Shown in pieces: positions 24,427 to 36,000 of a stretch of DNA of 64,000 nucleotides. Both the position numbers and the translations under genes were made by a program. The first letter of the stretch is position 1. Each line of letters starts with the position of its first letter. Source of the stretch: Cliona cf. orientalis (taxonomy: Eukaryota; Porifera; Demospongiae; Clionaida; Clionaidae); the NCBI GenBank assembly GCA_963930775.1, contig OZ005690.1, positions 7,610,225 to 7,674,224 of the forward strand. Reading direction: 5' to 3'. The notes beneath the pieces are model-generated. The model searched no databases. It was given only the letters and a program-made list of their open reading frames with translations, and had not been told where the DNA came from.

Positions 24427-26715
24427 TTAAGTGATTATGAGTTTGAGCAGTGATCCCATTTCTACTGTGTCGGTTTTTGTTCGACTTTTGTTTGTGATAC
24501 CACCAATTACCATCACTTGATTATCAGGGAGGACAGCTGCAAAACAGTTATAACGAGGAGTTTCCATATGGCTAATGATTTCCCAAGAGTTGTTAGTTGG
24601 TACATATGCATGGACTGCTGTGGATGGTCTGTGTTCTAAGTCTCTTCCACCTATTGCCAGAAGGCAGCCATGAAGAAATACACAAGCAGGCTGAATCATT
24701 GGAGTATCAGCTACTCGGCTCCATACTTTGGCTTTGTTGGAGCGCCTGAATGTATTAAAACGGCCAGCTTTTGATCTTAAGTTGATAGACTCGAGGAGTG
24801 CTGTTATTTCGCATGTATAAACTCCTTTCGTTGGTTCAACTTTCGCATCCTCTCCACCTACCATGTAAACCTGTCCATCACACACTGCTACAAGGGAATT
24901 AACTAGTGGATCAAGTAAACTGGCAGCAACAGACCACTGATTACTTTCAGTGTTTAGAACTTCTACAACTGTCAGTACTGATTCGTCTTCTCCCACTCCA
25001 CCAGCAACTGTGAGAGCTATTCCTGCAAACAATGCAGCTACTCCATAACGCTTTGTTGGCATGGACTGAAATTCCTGAGACCAATTTTCCCCAGTGAGGC
25101 TAAAGAGTTGATTCGTGCAGCAATCTTTGTCATGACCACCAATAAGAGTGAGGAGATCATTAACTACAACTAAAGGGCAGTTGCTAGTGGGACAGCAAGG
25201 AAGGCGTGCCCAAGTAAGCAAGTTCAACGAGTATACATATATTATTCTACCAGGTGGCCTAATGTATACTGCATTGGCATGCAAGGTGGCATTCATAGGA
25301 CCACTCACTTTGCATGGTGCTCTTTTCCCCTTCATCCACCTTATCTTTATGGTGCCCGCTGTTTTGTGCTCCACTGGCGTATCACTACTGATCTCCGAAT
25401 GCTTTATCTGCGTTTGTTTTTCTTGAGAAAGCTGTTGCTCTAATTCTTGAATTTGCCTCCCAAAATTTGCTACAGTGCACTCACTAATCTCCAGTTGTTG
25501 ACTAGTACGTTTCAGAAGTCTCTCCTTTTCTTCAAGAATTAGATCTTTTTCTCTGACCAATGTTTTTATTCTTGTTAGTTCCCTGCTCAACTGTATAATC
25601 TCCTCTTCAATTCTCATGCTTTCATTTCTGTCACTGATCATGTCGGTGATAGTCTGACTTTTCTCATCCAGATTTTTTTGTTGAATTTTGATGATTTCTT
25701 GAAGGCTCTTTACTTCCTGAGCATGTTGCACCTTTAGCAGTTTCAATTCGTTTTCACTGCTTTGCAATAATGTATCAGTTGCCCTCTCACTTTTGTGGTA
25801 CTCTGAAGTTTTTTTCAGAGCCATTAAATGTTCACACAGTTTTTGAGCTGATGGTCGCTCGTTAAACTGGTCCTTCAAACAGTCCAAGGCAATCTGGAGA
25901 AGAGAGTTGCTTGGATCAACTAAGCTGATGTGATTTTGTCTGCGTTCAACTTCTGGAATGCTGATTTTAACCTTGCGTCCTTTGACTTGTGGATGATATA
26001 ATATTTCAATGATTTTGTTACGATCACTTGGTTGTGGGAACTGTTGTGTCAAAATTTGGACAATAATTACTCCAAAAGAGAAGCAGTCCATCGTTTCGGT
26101 ATACAGTGGTTTATCTTCAACACTTTCTGGGGGCATGTATACATCCGTACCTGGGCACATAGTAAATGTGTGACTTGTATCACCCAGCTTTGCCATTCCA
26201 AAGTCAGAGAGTTTGGCTCTGACATTGCCAATTAGCAGGACGTTGTTGCTAGAGAGATCTCGATGTATAATATCATTGGAATGTAGGTATGAGAGTGCAA
26301 AAGAAATATCATGACAAATATTGATTTGAGTATGGTAGCTGACAGGCTTTGAAGCTTTTTCCAGGAAGTGGGTTAAGTTGTTGTCCATCAGTTCCATCAA
26401 TAGTACAGGTAGACCTGTATCGGTGTCTTCAAAAGTGCAGAGGCATTGGACAATATTTGGGTGTCGTATAGAATTCAGGTATCCACATTCCTTCTCAAAT
26501 CTTCGTATTGGTAGTCTGTGTTCTCTCTCAGGTACTATCAGATGCAGGGAAGTCGGATCAAAGAGAGTTTCATGCATGAGTTTAGCCGCACAAAGTAAGT
26601 CATCACATTTAGCTAGACAAACTTTCCCATAGGATCCAATACCGAGTGTGTTCTTCTTAAGAAGTTGAACTTTCTTGAAACCAACTCTACCAATTATTTC
26701 TTGAGGTTTGGCCAT
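24427..26715 (-). CDS. protein kinase with coiled coil and C-terminal Kelch repeats, intronless
   Basis: One open exon of 762 residues. Residues about 15-300 are a protein kinase domain with intact key residues: glycine loop GIGSYG (25-30), Lys45 in CAAK, HRDLSSNN (151-158) and DFG (171-173), with PPE in place of APE. It reads most like the tyrosine-kinase-like (TKL) group. Residues about 310-450 are a long Glu/Lys/Gln coiled coil. Residues about 470-755 contain Kelch-type repeats, with LTLIGGHD, TVAGGVGE, VYMVGGED, LLAIGGRD and VMVIGGIT marking five blades. There is no signal peptide or membrane segment, so it is probably cytosolic: a kinase whose Kelch propeller recruits partners. It lacks introns although its neighbours have many, which suggests retroposition or family-wide intron loss. 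Kinase plus Kelch is rare in vertebrates. Confidence 0.88.
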   Translation of the reverse strand: MAKPQEIIGRVGFKKVQLLKKNTLGIGSYGKVCLAKCDDLLCAAKLMHETLFDPTSLHLIVPEREHRLPIRRFEKECGYLNSIRHPNIVQCLCTFEDTDTGLPVLLMELMDNNLTHFLEKASKPVSYHTQINICHDISFALSYLHSNDIIHRDLSSNNVLLIGNVRAKLSDFGMAKLGDTSHTFTMCPGTDVYMPPESVEDKPLYTETMDCFSFGVIIVQILTQQFPQPSDRNKIIEILYHPQVKGRKVKISIPEVERRQNHISLVDPSNSLLQIALDCLKDQFNERPSAQKLCEHLMALKKTSEYHKSERATDTLLQSSENELKLLKVQHAQEVKSLQEIIKIQQKNLDEKSQTITDMISDRNESMRIEEEIIQLSRELTRIKTLVREKDLILEEKERLLKRTSQQLEISECTVANFGRQIQELEQQLSQEKQTQIKHSEISSDTPVEHKTAGTIKIRWMKGKRAPCKVSGPMNATLHANAVYIRPPGRIIYVYSLNLLTWARLPCCPTSNCPLVVVNDLLTLIGGHDKDCCTNQLFSLTGENWSQEFQSMPTKRYGVAALFAGIALTVAGGVGEDESVLTVVEVLNTESNQWSVAASLLDPLVNSLVAVCDGQVYMVGGEDAKVEPTKGVYTCEITALLESINLRSKAGRFNTFRRSNKAKVWSRVADTPMIQPACVFLHGCLLAIGGRDLEHRPSTAVHAYVPTNNSWEIISHMETPRYNCFAAVLPDNQVMVIGGITNKSRTKTDTVEMGSLLKLIIT

Positions 26716-27317
26716 CTTTGTGAGACGCAGTATAATTGTTGTTCATGAAATTGATTCCCAAAGTTTATGTTTGATAAACAATAACTGAAAGTTTACCTTA
26801 TGATAAATGAGAAATCCCACAGCATATGCCTTCTAGGTATCATGTTGAGATATATTCCTTGGGAATTATTGCCATGATAATATACTCAACTTAATATCAT
26901 GACTTAGCCTTGTATCCAAGGTAACAGCTAGTATAACTCCCATATACCCCAGCCCTCAGGCATTATAACTCCCTACCCCTGACAATAGTCCAATAACTTA
27001 ACACAGTTGCACTGGTATGCCAAGTTTGTGTTGTAGCTACTAGGTTTTCACTAGCTATAGCCAGTAGCTCCCACACATAATACAATCACTAGGAGGGTTC
27101 CAGCTTGATACACTAACTATTGTACAGAGAGAGAATCTAGCTACCTACTACTCCAACTCTCAGTCAAGTTTCAAATATGAGAAAGTAAACAGTCTGCTGA
27201 TTACACTGACCAATCACGGTCAAGATATTAAACAGATAAACTTTGTTTGCCCAGGATACACCATTCATATACCACCTTCGCTCTCGGGCTACGCCCTCGA
27301 ACTCAGAGTGGTACAAG
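26716..27317. other. promoter region and intergenic DNA
   Basis: Upstream of the kinase/Kelch start, about 600 bases of AT-rich sequence with no gene seen. It ends at the long inverted-repeat element. Confidence 0.45.
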
Positions 27318-27329
27318 TATAAAAACAAT

Positions 27330-27682
27330 TGAATAAAATTGAAGGATGAAGTAGGGATGGCAGGATCAAAAAGTACACAAACAAGATTTGTAAGGGATAA
27401 TCGCATCTACTATACATCCCTACGCTTGCTTTTCTTTATTATTATGCACTTATTAATGTCAACATACTTGTCGAGTGAAGTATATGGAAGATATTCAGGT
27501 TATCACGATGGTGGGATCGATGGTCAGTTTGATTCAATCACATGCATTATTACTTGTTTTTTTTGCATCCCTCAACTTGAAAGCAAGCGTAGGGATGTAT
27601 AGTAGATGCGATTATCCCTTACAAATCTTGTTTGTGTACTTTTTGATCCTGCCATCCCTACTTCATCCTTCAATTTTATTCA
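27330..27682. repeat. long inverted repeat, about 102-bp arms
   Basis: The left arm 27330-27431 (gaataaaattgaaggatgaa onward) and right arm 27580-27682 are nearly exact reverse complements, separated by about 150 bp. Such a hairpin would be unstable in cloning and could be transcribed into double-stranded RNA. Confidence 0.85.
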
Positions 27683-27949
27683 TACTTGTTCCTGTTCTTT
27701 TTTTATTGCACATAGTGCATTTTATCAACATGCAACTTCTAATTAAGTGGACGATGGGAGGTGCCGAAGTTTCATAGCCACGCCTCTCGTTAACTTGCGT
27801 TCATATTCGATATTCCTATATATGTGATGAAGCAAGAAGGCTGTTTTAGGCGGCCCAAGTAGATGAGATTCTTCCGTTTAGGGAGAAAATCAAGTTCTAA
27901 ATTTTATTGTTAGCAGCAGCTACTCGGCATAGTTTTGTGATCTGTACGT

Positions 27950-28200
27950 TACCGCTCCTCGAGCCTTGCGCCTCAGTTCAAGAATCGCCGCCGTTATGAT
28001 ATCCTTTCCAGCGGAACTTACATTAGCGCTGCACGCGCTAGCGAGTAGCTCGCCTATGCCTAGCCTAGCGCCTTACCGCTCCCCGAGCCTTGCGCCTTCT
28101 TATCCATGATCGATCCAGCGCGCTGCTGCACGCGCTTAGTAGCGAGTATATTATAGCTAGCTCGATCGCCTCGGCCTAGCGCCTCAGCTCGAGGAGCACT
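27950..28200. repeat. GC-rich tandem duplication, about 122-bp period
   Basis: The string taccgctcctcgagccttgc is repeated with one change about 122 bases later. Each copy is followed by a gctgcacgcgct...agcgagta block and a tcgcct...cctagcgcc block. The segment has a high CpG content that stands out from the AT-rich surroundings. Confidence 0.6.
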
Positions 28201-28479
28201 CGCGCTCGAGCTCGCCTGCCTGAACCCGGGCCGGGGAGGGGGCGCTGTCACATGACTTCACCATGGCAACACATTCCGAGCATGCGCATTTTATTTTAAA
28301 ATGGCGTATCAGACACACCCAATTATCAATGCGCCGTACACACCCACTATTATGTAACTCAGGTCGAGATAATGCCGAACTTGACTGCACTGCGCACTAC
28401 AAAATGGAGTTGATATATACTCAAACTAAGATGAGCGATTAAGGCAGTCCTGAGCTAGTCCTGATAATGAAAAAGACAT

Positions 28480-29524
28480 TAAGGTGCAGTATTGGCTTTT
28501 AGCACGTGCTATTGACAGTGCTATTTATGCTATTTCAAAACCATGCTATTAGCATAAATAGCAAGGAAAGATTTAGGGATGCTATTTGTGCTAATTCTGC
28601 TATTTTGCTTCATCGCTGGATTGTCATGCTATTTTGCTATCATCACTAATTTTCCATTGATAGCATGCTATTTTTCCATCATTCTGGTTTACCATGGACA
28701 GCATGCTATTTTTGCTATTTTGCTATTTTGCTATTTTCCATCATTTCTGGTTTACCATGGACAGCATGCTATTTTTGCTATTTTGCTATTTTGCTATTTT
28801 GCTATTTTCCATCATTACTGGTTTACTCATGGACAGCATGCTATTTTGCTATTTTGCTATTTTGCTATTTCCATCATTACTGGTTTACTCATGGACAGCA
28901 TAAAATTAATAGCAAGTGTCCCAGTGCCAGGTAAACCATGGAATAGCAAAATAGCATAAATAGCAAGTGACCCAGTGGTAATCACAGAATAGCAAAATAG
29001 CATAAATAGCAAAATAGCAAGCGTCCCAGTGGTAATAATCACAGAATAGCAAAATAGCATAAACAGCAAAATAGCAAGTGACCCAGTGGTAATCACAGAA
29101 TAGCAAAATAGCATAAATAGCAAAATAGCAAGTGTCCCAGTGGTAATAATCACAGAATAACAAAATAGCATAAATAGCAAAATAGCAAGCGTCCCAGTGG
29201 TAATAATCACAGAATAGCAAAATAGCATAAATAGCAAAATAGCAAGCGTCCCAGTGGTAGTTACAGAATAGCAAAATAGCATAAATAGCAAAATAGCAAG
29301 TGTCCCAGTGGTAATAATCACAGAATAGCAAAATAGCAAAATAGCAAGCGTCCCAGTGGTAAACCACAGAAGAATTGTTCTTATAGCAAAATAGCAAAAC
29401 TATGGTGTGCAATAGCATAAATAGCACTTAAGTGCTAATAGCATAAATTAGTATGGAAACATATAGTAATAGCAAGGTGCTATTATTATAGTGCTATTAT
29501 GCTAAAAGCCAATACTGCACCTAA
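28480..29524. mobile_element. inverted-repeat element filled with short TGCTATTTTG satellites
   Basis: The ends are inverted: ttaaggtgcagtattggc at left and gccaatactgcacctaa at right, each followed by ttttagcac-like sequence. The left third consists of units of about 65-75 bp containing ctggtttaccatggacagca plus runs of tgctattt. The right two-thirds consists of about seven units of 50-62 bp containing cccagtggtaataatcacag plus runs of aatagca. Left and right blocks are roughly complementary, so the whole could fold into a giant hairpin. Long low-complexity open frames on both strands are by-products. It interrupts copy 1 of the composite element, next to a gaaaaaga tract. Confidence 0.75.
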
Positions 29525-30064
29525 CTCGAAAAAGAAAGAAAGAAAGATTGAGAAATGGCCATTTTTTTCAACATCTGGTTCTGGCATATACAATTGATTT
29601 GATGTCGGAATGATCTTGGTCTTGTTAGATAGATAATTTGCTGGAGATTCTGATTTTCACACCTAGAAATTTCACAAAATTACCTATTTTGAGATATTTG
29701 GAGATTTGCAATGTATTACATATATGGCATATCCGGGCCATCCCTACTTATAGAGTCTACCGACTCTATGATATGAACGGTATATCCTGTGAATAGTATT
29801 GAAAACCCCACTGATAGCCTTGACCCTGATCATGAGTAATAATAGGCTTGGCTGCTCCATAGAATGGCAATCAGTCATGTATGTGCATGTGTAGCTGAGG
29901 TATGTGTCAGGCAACAGCTGCACACTACTACACCACATGTACAGTAACCCTCTACCTACGCTTTGCATTGAGAGTTAATAAAATTAATGATTTAGGCAAT
30001 GAATAAGAAGCTGCTAGCCTAATCACAAAAAATTAACTTGTAATGTTGCAATTTTTTTTTAATT

Positions 30065-33000
30065 TCATTTGTTGGTTGAATTATTTCCATTGCCAGTCTG
30101 GTATGTGTACATCATGTTGTAGAGACCTTTCCTTGCCAGCAGCTCAGTATGCGTTCCAGCTTCCACCACCTTTCCTCCATGTAATACTGCAATGTAGTCA
30201 GCATTGACTATAGTGGACAGTCGATGAGCAATTACAATGCTGGTCCTTCCTTCACAAGCCCTATCCAGGGCATTCTGGACAGTCCTTTCATTATCTGAGT
30301 CCAAAGCAGATGTTGCTTCATCAAGGAGAAGTAATTTGGGATTACGTATAAGAGCACGAGCGATTGCAATGCACTGCTTTTGTCCACGGCTGAGCAATTC
30401 TCCCTTTTCACCAACAGTAGTATTATAGCCCTGAAATAAGAACAATGTCAACAAGCATTAATTCTGCTGAGTTTGTAATTGACAAGAACAGTGTAGTGTA
30501 CCTTTGGCAGTGTCATGATGTAGTCATGTATGTTGGCAACTTGTGCTGCATCAATTATCTCATCATCAGAAATATCACGAAAACTAGCTCCGTAGCAAAT
30601 ATTGTCTCTGATTGTACGATCAAACAGCACTGGCTCTTGGAAGACTATTCCAATCTGGGACCGCAGCCAGCCTATGTTGAGCTGAAACAATATGGAATAG
30701 ATATAAGGGTTAGGAGTGTTGAACTAGTATAATAAACTTAGAATAGCATTTCGGAAACTTGATGTTACTAGTGTAGTACCTGAGCTATTATTGCTGTCAC
30801 TATCATAAGAAGTACATGGTGCTAGATAAGAGTTTCCAGTCACCACTCTATTTGAAGCAGTTAGCTACTATACTACATGGTCTGCCCATGGCCACATCAT
30901 TCATAAAGCCGATTCACAATACGACACTACACAATATGCTGTGTTGCGTTGCCTTCATATATATTGATGCTTGTACATGTAGGAGTGCAATTCAATGCCA
31001 GGATAGACTTCAATCTTGGATCCTATCCTTGCTTTCCTTTGCTTGTGTTCTTGTGTTAGTTATAAAAATCACTAAAATAGTTAATTATAGTTTTTTCACG
31101 AAATTAACACCTTGCGTTGTATTGTGAACTAGCCTGTAGTCATTACAGCAATCAATAGTTTATAGATACAACTTGTGATGTCAAGTTTCTGAAATGCAGT
31201 AGTATGCAGTTTAACACTCCTCTCCCTAATACAGTAGTTACGATTATGTAAGGTGAAGTGTACAATATACTCATACACTGATTTTCAGTTTCTATCCCTC
31301 TACCACCCTGTACGTATAACAAGTAGCTACATGTATCAGTCAAACAAAGAAGACTGCACCGTTGTTATAGTCCTATTGTCCATGAGCAAAGCTCCCTGTT
31401 GTGAATCATAGAACCTCAGCAGCAGTGACATCACAGTGCTCTTCCCATATCCACTAGGACCCACCAGAGCAACAGTCTTGCCCTCTTGAACTATCAGTGA
31501 CATTTTATTCATGACAGGTACACTGGGTCGGCTGGGATAAGCAAATTCCACATCAGCTAGTTGGACTGATCCTGTTGAGGTCTCCTATTCAAATATATAC
31601 AATGCATAATTGCACTGAAACTCATAAGCTAACAATTTTGTTGTATACTATTTTTAATTCATACCAAAGATAGAGATAGTGAATAGAACAGCCATTTGCA
31701 AAGACTTACTGGTTTCATTCCTTCATCTGAGTAAGTATCAATTCTTGATTTGCGGTCTAAAAGGGCAAAAATCCTCCTTGCTGCTTGCCTAGCCTTGGAG
31801 TAACTTGGAGCAAAGCTGTTGGCCTGTCCCAGAGCCAGTGACCCAAATATTAGTGCCATAAATACAGTGTATATGTTCTCAAATCTTGCAAAGTAGGGCC
31901 CATTAATTGGTTGTATGCTCTGCCAGGCACCAAAAATGAAGGTGGCAGCATAGCCTAAGAAGATAATGGCTTGTGCAAATCCATAGGAAACACCATACAC
32001 CACTGCAGCAAGGACTGAGTACCTACGATATGAGTTAGGAACACAATTAATGAGTTGATTGTTTCATTACCTTGACTAACATTAATTGCTGGAAACTTGT
32101 AATTTCAGCTCACATTTGTGTAGCAAGCTAAATCCAGTCTCGCTCGCCGCTTAGTGGGATGTAACATTTGTATGGATCTACACTGATGCCTTGAAATATG
32201 GTATTAGGGTACTTATCGGGAACACTGTGGCATATCTACTGTAAATATGATGTTACACGTACATGTGTAACTGCATGTACTAGCAGTCAGATAATATTAA
32301 TATGCACATGCATCTACAGGTAAGCTATAACACACTGCAAGTTATTGATACACACTTGCGTGATCTGTCCAATGCATCCTTAAACATGGAATAAAATTTC
32401 TCTTCCACTGAGAGAGCGCTGACTGTTAGGTGGTTATTGATGGAATCAACTGCAATCTGTACAAATAAAGGTAAATGCCAGATTGCTCACACTGATCACG
32501 ATAATTTTATTATGTAGTCGGGAAATTTGTTAAGAATTTGGATCTTCCTGCACAATAATATAGCATCCCATAAAATACTCAAACTGAACCACCTAATTAA
32601 AAATGCAATGGCGGCCTGGGACCCAACTGCCAATTTCTGTAGTACGTGATGTACATGTGAGGGTTGATATGCATAATAATATTATACCTTCAGTGCTTCT
32701 TCTGTAGACTTCTTGTAGTGAGTAGCATGTAGAGCCAGCACCAGTAGCTGGAGCAGGCCTGCCCCCACCATGATGGGAACAAACACCACGATAACCAGGG
32801 TCAGTAGCCAGTTGACAACAAATGAAATGAGAATGGCAACACTGATACTAACCACTGTTTCCATAAGGGTACCAAACTGGTCACCCACAGCCTGTAAAGT
32901 AAGTACATGTAGTACAATTACTGTAGTGTATCGGTCTGCATGAATGTTTTGGGCCTCGATAGTGCAGTGCAGCACTAGTTGGGCCAGCTACCTCAACAAT

Positions 33001-36000
33001 AGCCTTGTTCCCAGGCCCTTCAAGAAGAGGAGGAGAAAGGGCCTGGTACACATTGTGTGCGCATGCGCTGGGGTCTCCATAGTGACCGGTTGCGTTACCA
33101 TAGTGATTATTTGTGGGCTCTGTATGACGTACAGTTCTATGGATGATTAACGGAGAGTATACGATAGTATCCGATTACCCCACATTTTTCTGGGGTCCCC
33201 CGGCGGATGCACGTGCAATGTGTACCAGGCTCCTCCTCTTGAAGGGCCTGGGAACGAGGCTACCTCAACAGAAGACCAGGGCTTGGGTGTTTACCAGGGA
33301 TATCAATTGCACACATTGTATGGAAGCAGTACACTGACCCGTATGATGGCCTGGGTGCCTATACCTGGCAGTGGGCGCTTGCTTGGGACATTATTGGCTT
33401 CAAAATTTAATTACCCCTTCAACTTGTCCTGCATCATTTGAGAGCCTAGCCACGATTGTTCCAGTGGAATTCTTTTTGTCATCAAACCAACCAATCTCTT
33501 GACGTAAGATATTGTGGAATGCTCTTGACCTGAGATTGTGTGTCAGCACACCTCCATAGTATGAGAAGAAGAAAATCTATACAGTATATGAAATAGACAT
33601 GGATATACATGTACATGTAAGCAAAAATGATTGTTGTCATGCGTTATCCCAATTCACATTCACATAATTATGTTCAAACTAATATATGTACATGTATGTG
33701 CAACTATAATTACAATAGTCATTAAAATGCAATTTCCCACACTACCATAACTTATATTCTACCTCGGTAGAGCGCTCACCTTGGCAAAGGTTGCGATACC
33801 CGATATGAAACCAAGAACAAGGAACATAGCAGCCCACATGTGAATAGCTCCCAGGACCTGGTTGAATGGAAGAGTGAACACCCTCAGAACCTGGCCGAAG
33901 AGGAAGGCAAATGTGGGGAAGACTATTCCCTGCACTAGTGCTCCCACTACACCCAACAGGAAAATAATGAACCAACAACAGGAGTTGACCCTCAGGACAC
34001 GAATCCATGACACAGAGGGGAGAGTAGAAGTGTCGACACTCTTGGATGCTCTCCGTCTTAGGGATGTATGGTTGATGGATCCTGTTGTCTGACTCTCTTC
34101 TTGCGGAGCAAAGATGTTCCCATCGCTCATATCATTATTGGACACAAATTCAACCTCCTCTGATTCATCATTATGAAGCTGCATGTAGCAAATATACTTA
34201 ACAGTGACCATATTTTAAATTAGTATCCCATACAGCTCTTTGGCTATCTAGTATAGTTTGGAAGGCAAAGCTTGTGTGAAGGGAAGAGCTTATAGGTATA
34301 AAAGAGTTTCAGTGAACAAACTTTGTACCTGTGTAGCAACCAGATGGTAATAGGCACCCTTGTTTTGCATCAGCTCATCATGGGTGCCCTGTTCCATGAC
34401 TCTTCCCTGCTCCACATAAGCAATCACGTCAGCATTCTTAATGGTAGACAGTCGGTGGGAGATGATGATTGTAGTTCGTCCTAACCTAGCTCTGTCCAGG
34501 GCGTCCTGCACCACTCCCTCACTCTCTGAGTCAAGGGCTGAGGTGGCATCGTCAAGAAGAAGAATAGAAGGGTCACGTATCAATGCACGAGCGATGGCAA
34601 TACGCTGTTTCTGACCACCACTCATTTGAGCGCCCTGCTTACCTGCAAGAAACAATATACTCACAAACTTCCAAACACACAACTAGCTTTTGCCACAGAT
34701 TGATTGTATATGTACAAATAAAATGCATGATCTAATTAATTCGCGTTCTACGTAGGATTTCTCATAATACAGCTTAATGTAGAGTGTGGCGACCTTTACC
34801 AGCAAATTGCGCTAAAATTAAAAATCATAATTATATTTCTAGCTTGTGTTCTATTAGCATAAACATGGTATGTTTACATGTAGATCATAGCTAGCTGCAA
34901 CACATATGGCAATCTGATTGGCTACTGATATGTGATAGTCACCTACAAGACTTTCACAGTCACCTGCAAGTTTTGCCCTATGGCTTCAGCAATACTATAT
35001 CATGATCTAAACTTGTTAGACGCTGTTTAGTCAGTTTCTATGTGATTTAGAGGACCTCAGGCTCTAATACAGTGTAGAACCAGGCACCAGCCTAGCTTCA
35101 CTCGGGATTCTACATGTATATAGAGTTCTTCGGTCTTCTAAATAACATTACATTCTCAGTTTTTCTGAATTTTTAAAATTGGTATGTATGTAGAATATCT
35201 GATGCCTGTATCCAGCGAATACATTTAAAGCCGAGTGCTACTTTCTCCGACAAGTACCGCTGGCCGAACTTCACGCGTTCTCTTGACTGACGTAATCCTG
35301 TGGATAAATAAAGCTAGTCTTGCGCTATATATAGCACGCATAATGTTACGACTGATCTGAAGTTCAGAAGCTGTACAGTAACTGTGCTATTGAGTTTATC
35401 TCCTATGACTGAAGCATCGAAACTTGTCCCTGTTGAGGTTGAGAGTCGGTCTCGGACTCCATCTCTTCGATTGAGGCGCCGGCATTGATGTGGCTTGTAC
35501 TATATTGATGACCTTTTACCACATGCACCATTAGAACTATGCAGCTACTGGGGATGCAGTCAAAATTTTCATAATTATCTAAATATAAGTACTTACCGAC
35601 ACTTGTATCATAGCCTTCTGGCATGCCGCTGACAAATCCATGAGCATTGGCATTCTTGGCGGCCTCTATATATACCTCTTGATCATCCTTAATTGGCTCT
35701 TGATCTCCACCCATTTTGGTGCCTTGCTTTCCCAACATGATATTCTCTTTTACGGTTGTGTCAAATAGTACTGGTTCTTGGCCTACTAGACCAAACATCG
35801 AACGTAGATGTATCAGACCAAGCATCTTTATATTCTGACCACCAACACGAATCTGGTTTTGCAAAATAATGTATTATAAATACGTATATACAGGTACATG
35901 TATGAATAACCTCATCTCCACCAGTTTTCAGAGCTACACGCTTTTAGCATGTGCAGCAATGAAAAGTTGGGAGTGGAGCTGGAGACGAGGCTAGGCCTGT

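Larger units (their letters stand above)
27318..29773. mobile_element. composite repeat element, copy 1 (related to 53835-54557)
   Basis: The left part (27318-27432) and right part (about 28253-28479 plus 29525-29773) match the element at 53835-54557 block by block. Shared landmarks are gaaggatgaagtagggatgg, the block around gcgccgtacacacccac, tcaaactaagatgag, a gaaagaaagaaag run and the terminal hairpin around tagagtctaccgactcta. This copy is larger because its first 102 bp is repeated in inverted orientation at 27580-27682, a GC-rich duplicated segment (27950-28200) is present, and another element (28480-29524) sits inside it. No coding capacity is seen. Confidence 0.65.

Noticed and set aside
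28579-29427. Long open frames on both strands (up to about 173 codons)
   Set aside because: They are translations of the tgctatttt/aatagca repeats, open only because the repeat has no stop in those frames; composition is Tyr/Phe/Cys/Leu low complexity.
33742-34092. Alternative frames over the ABCB exon at 33780-34178
   Set aside because: Shadow frames of a well-supported transporter exon.
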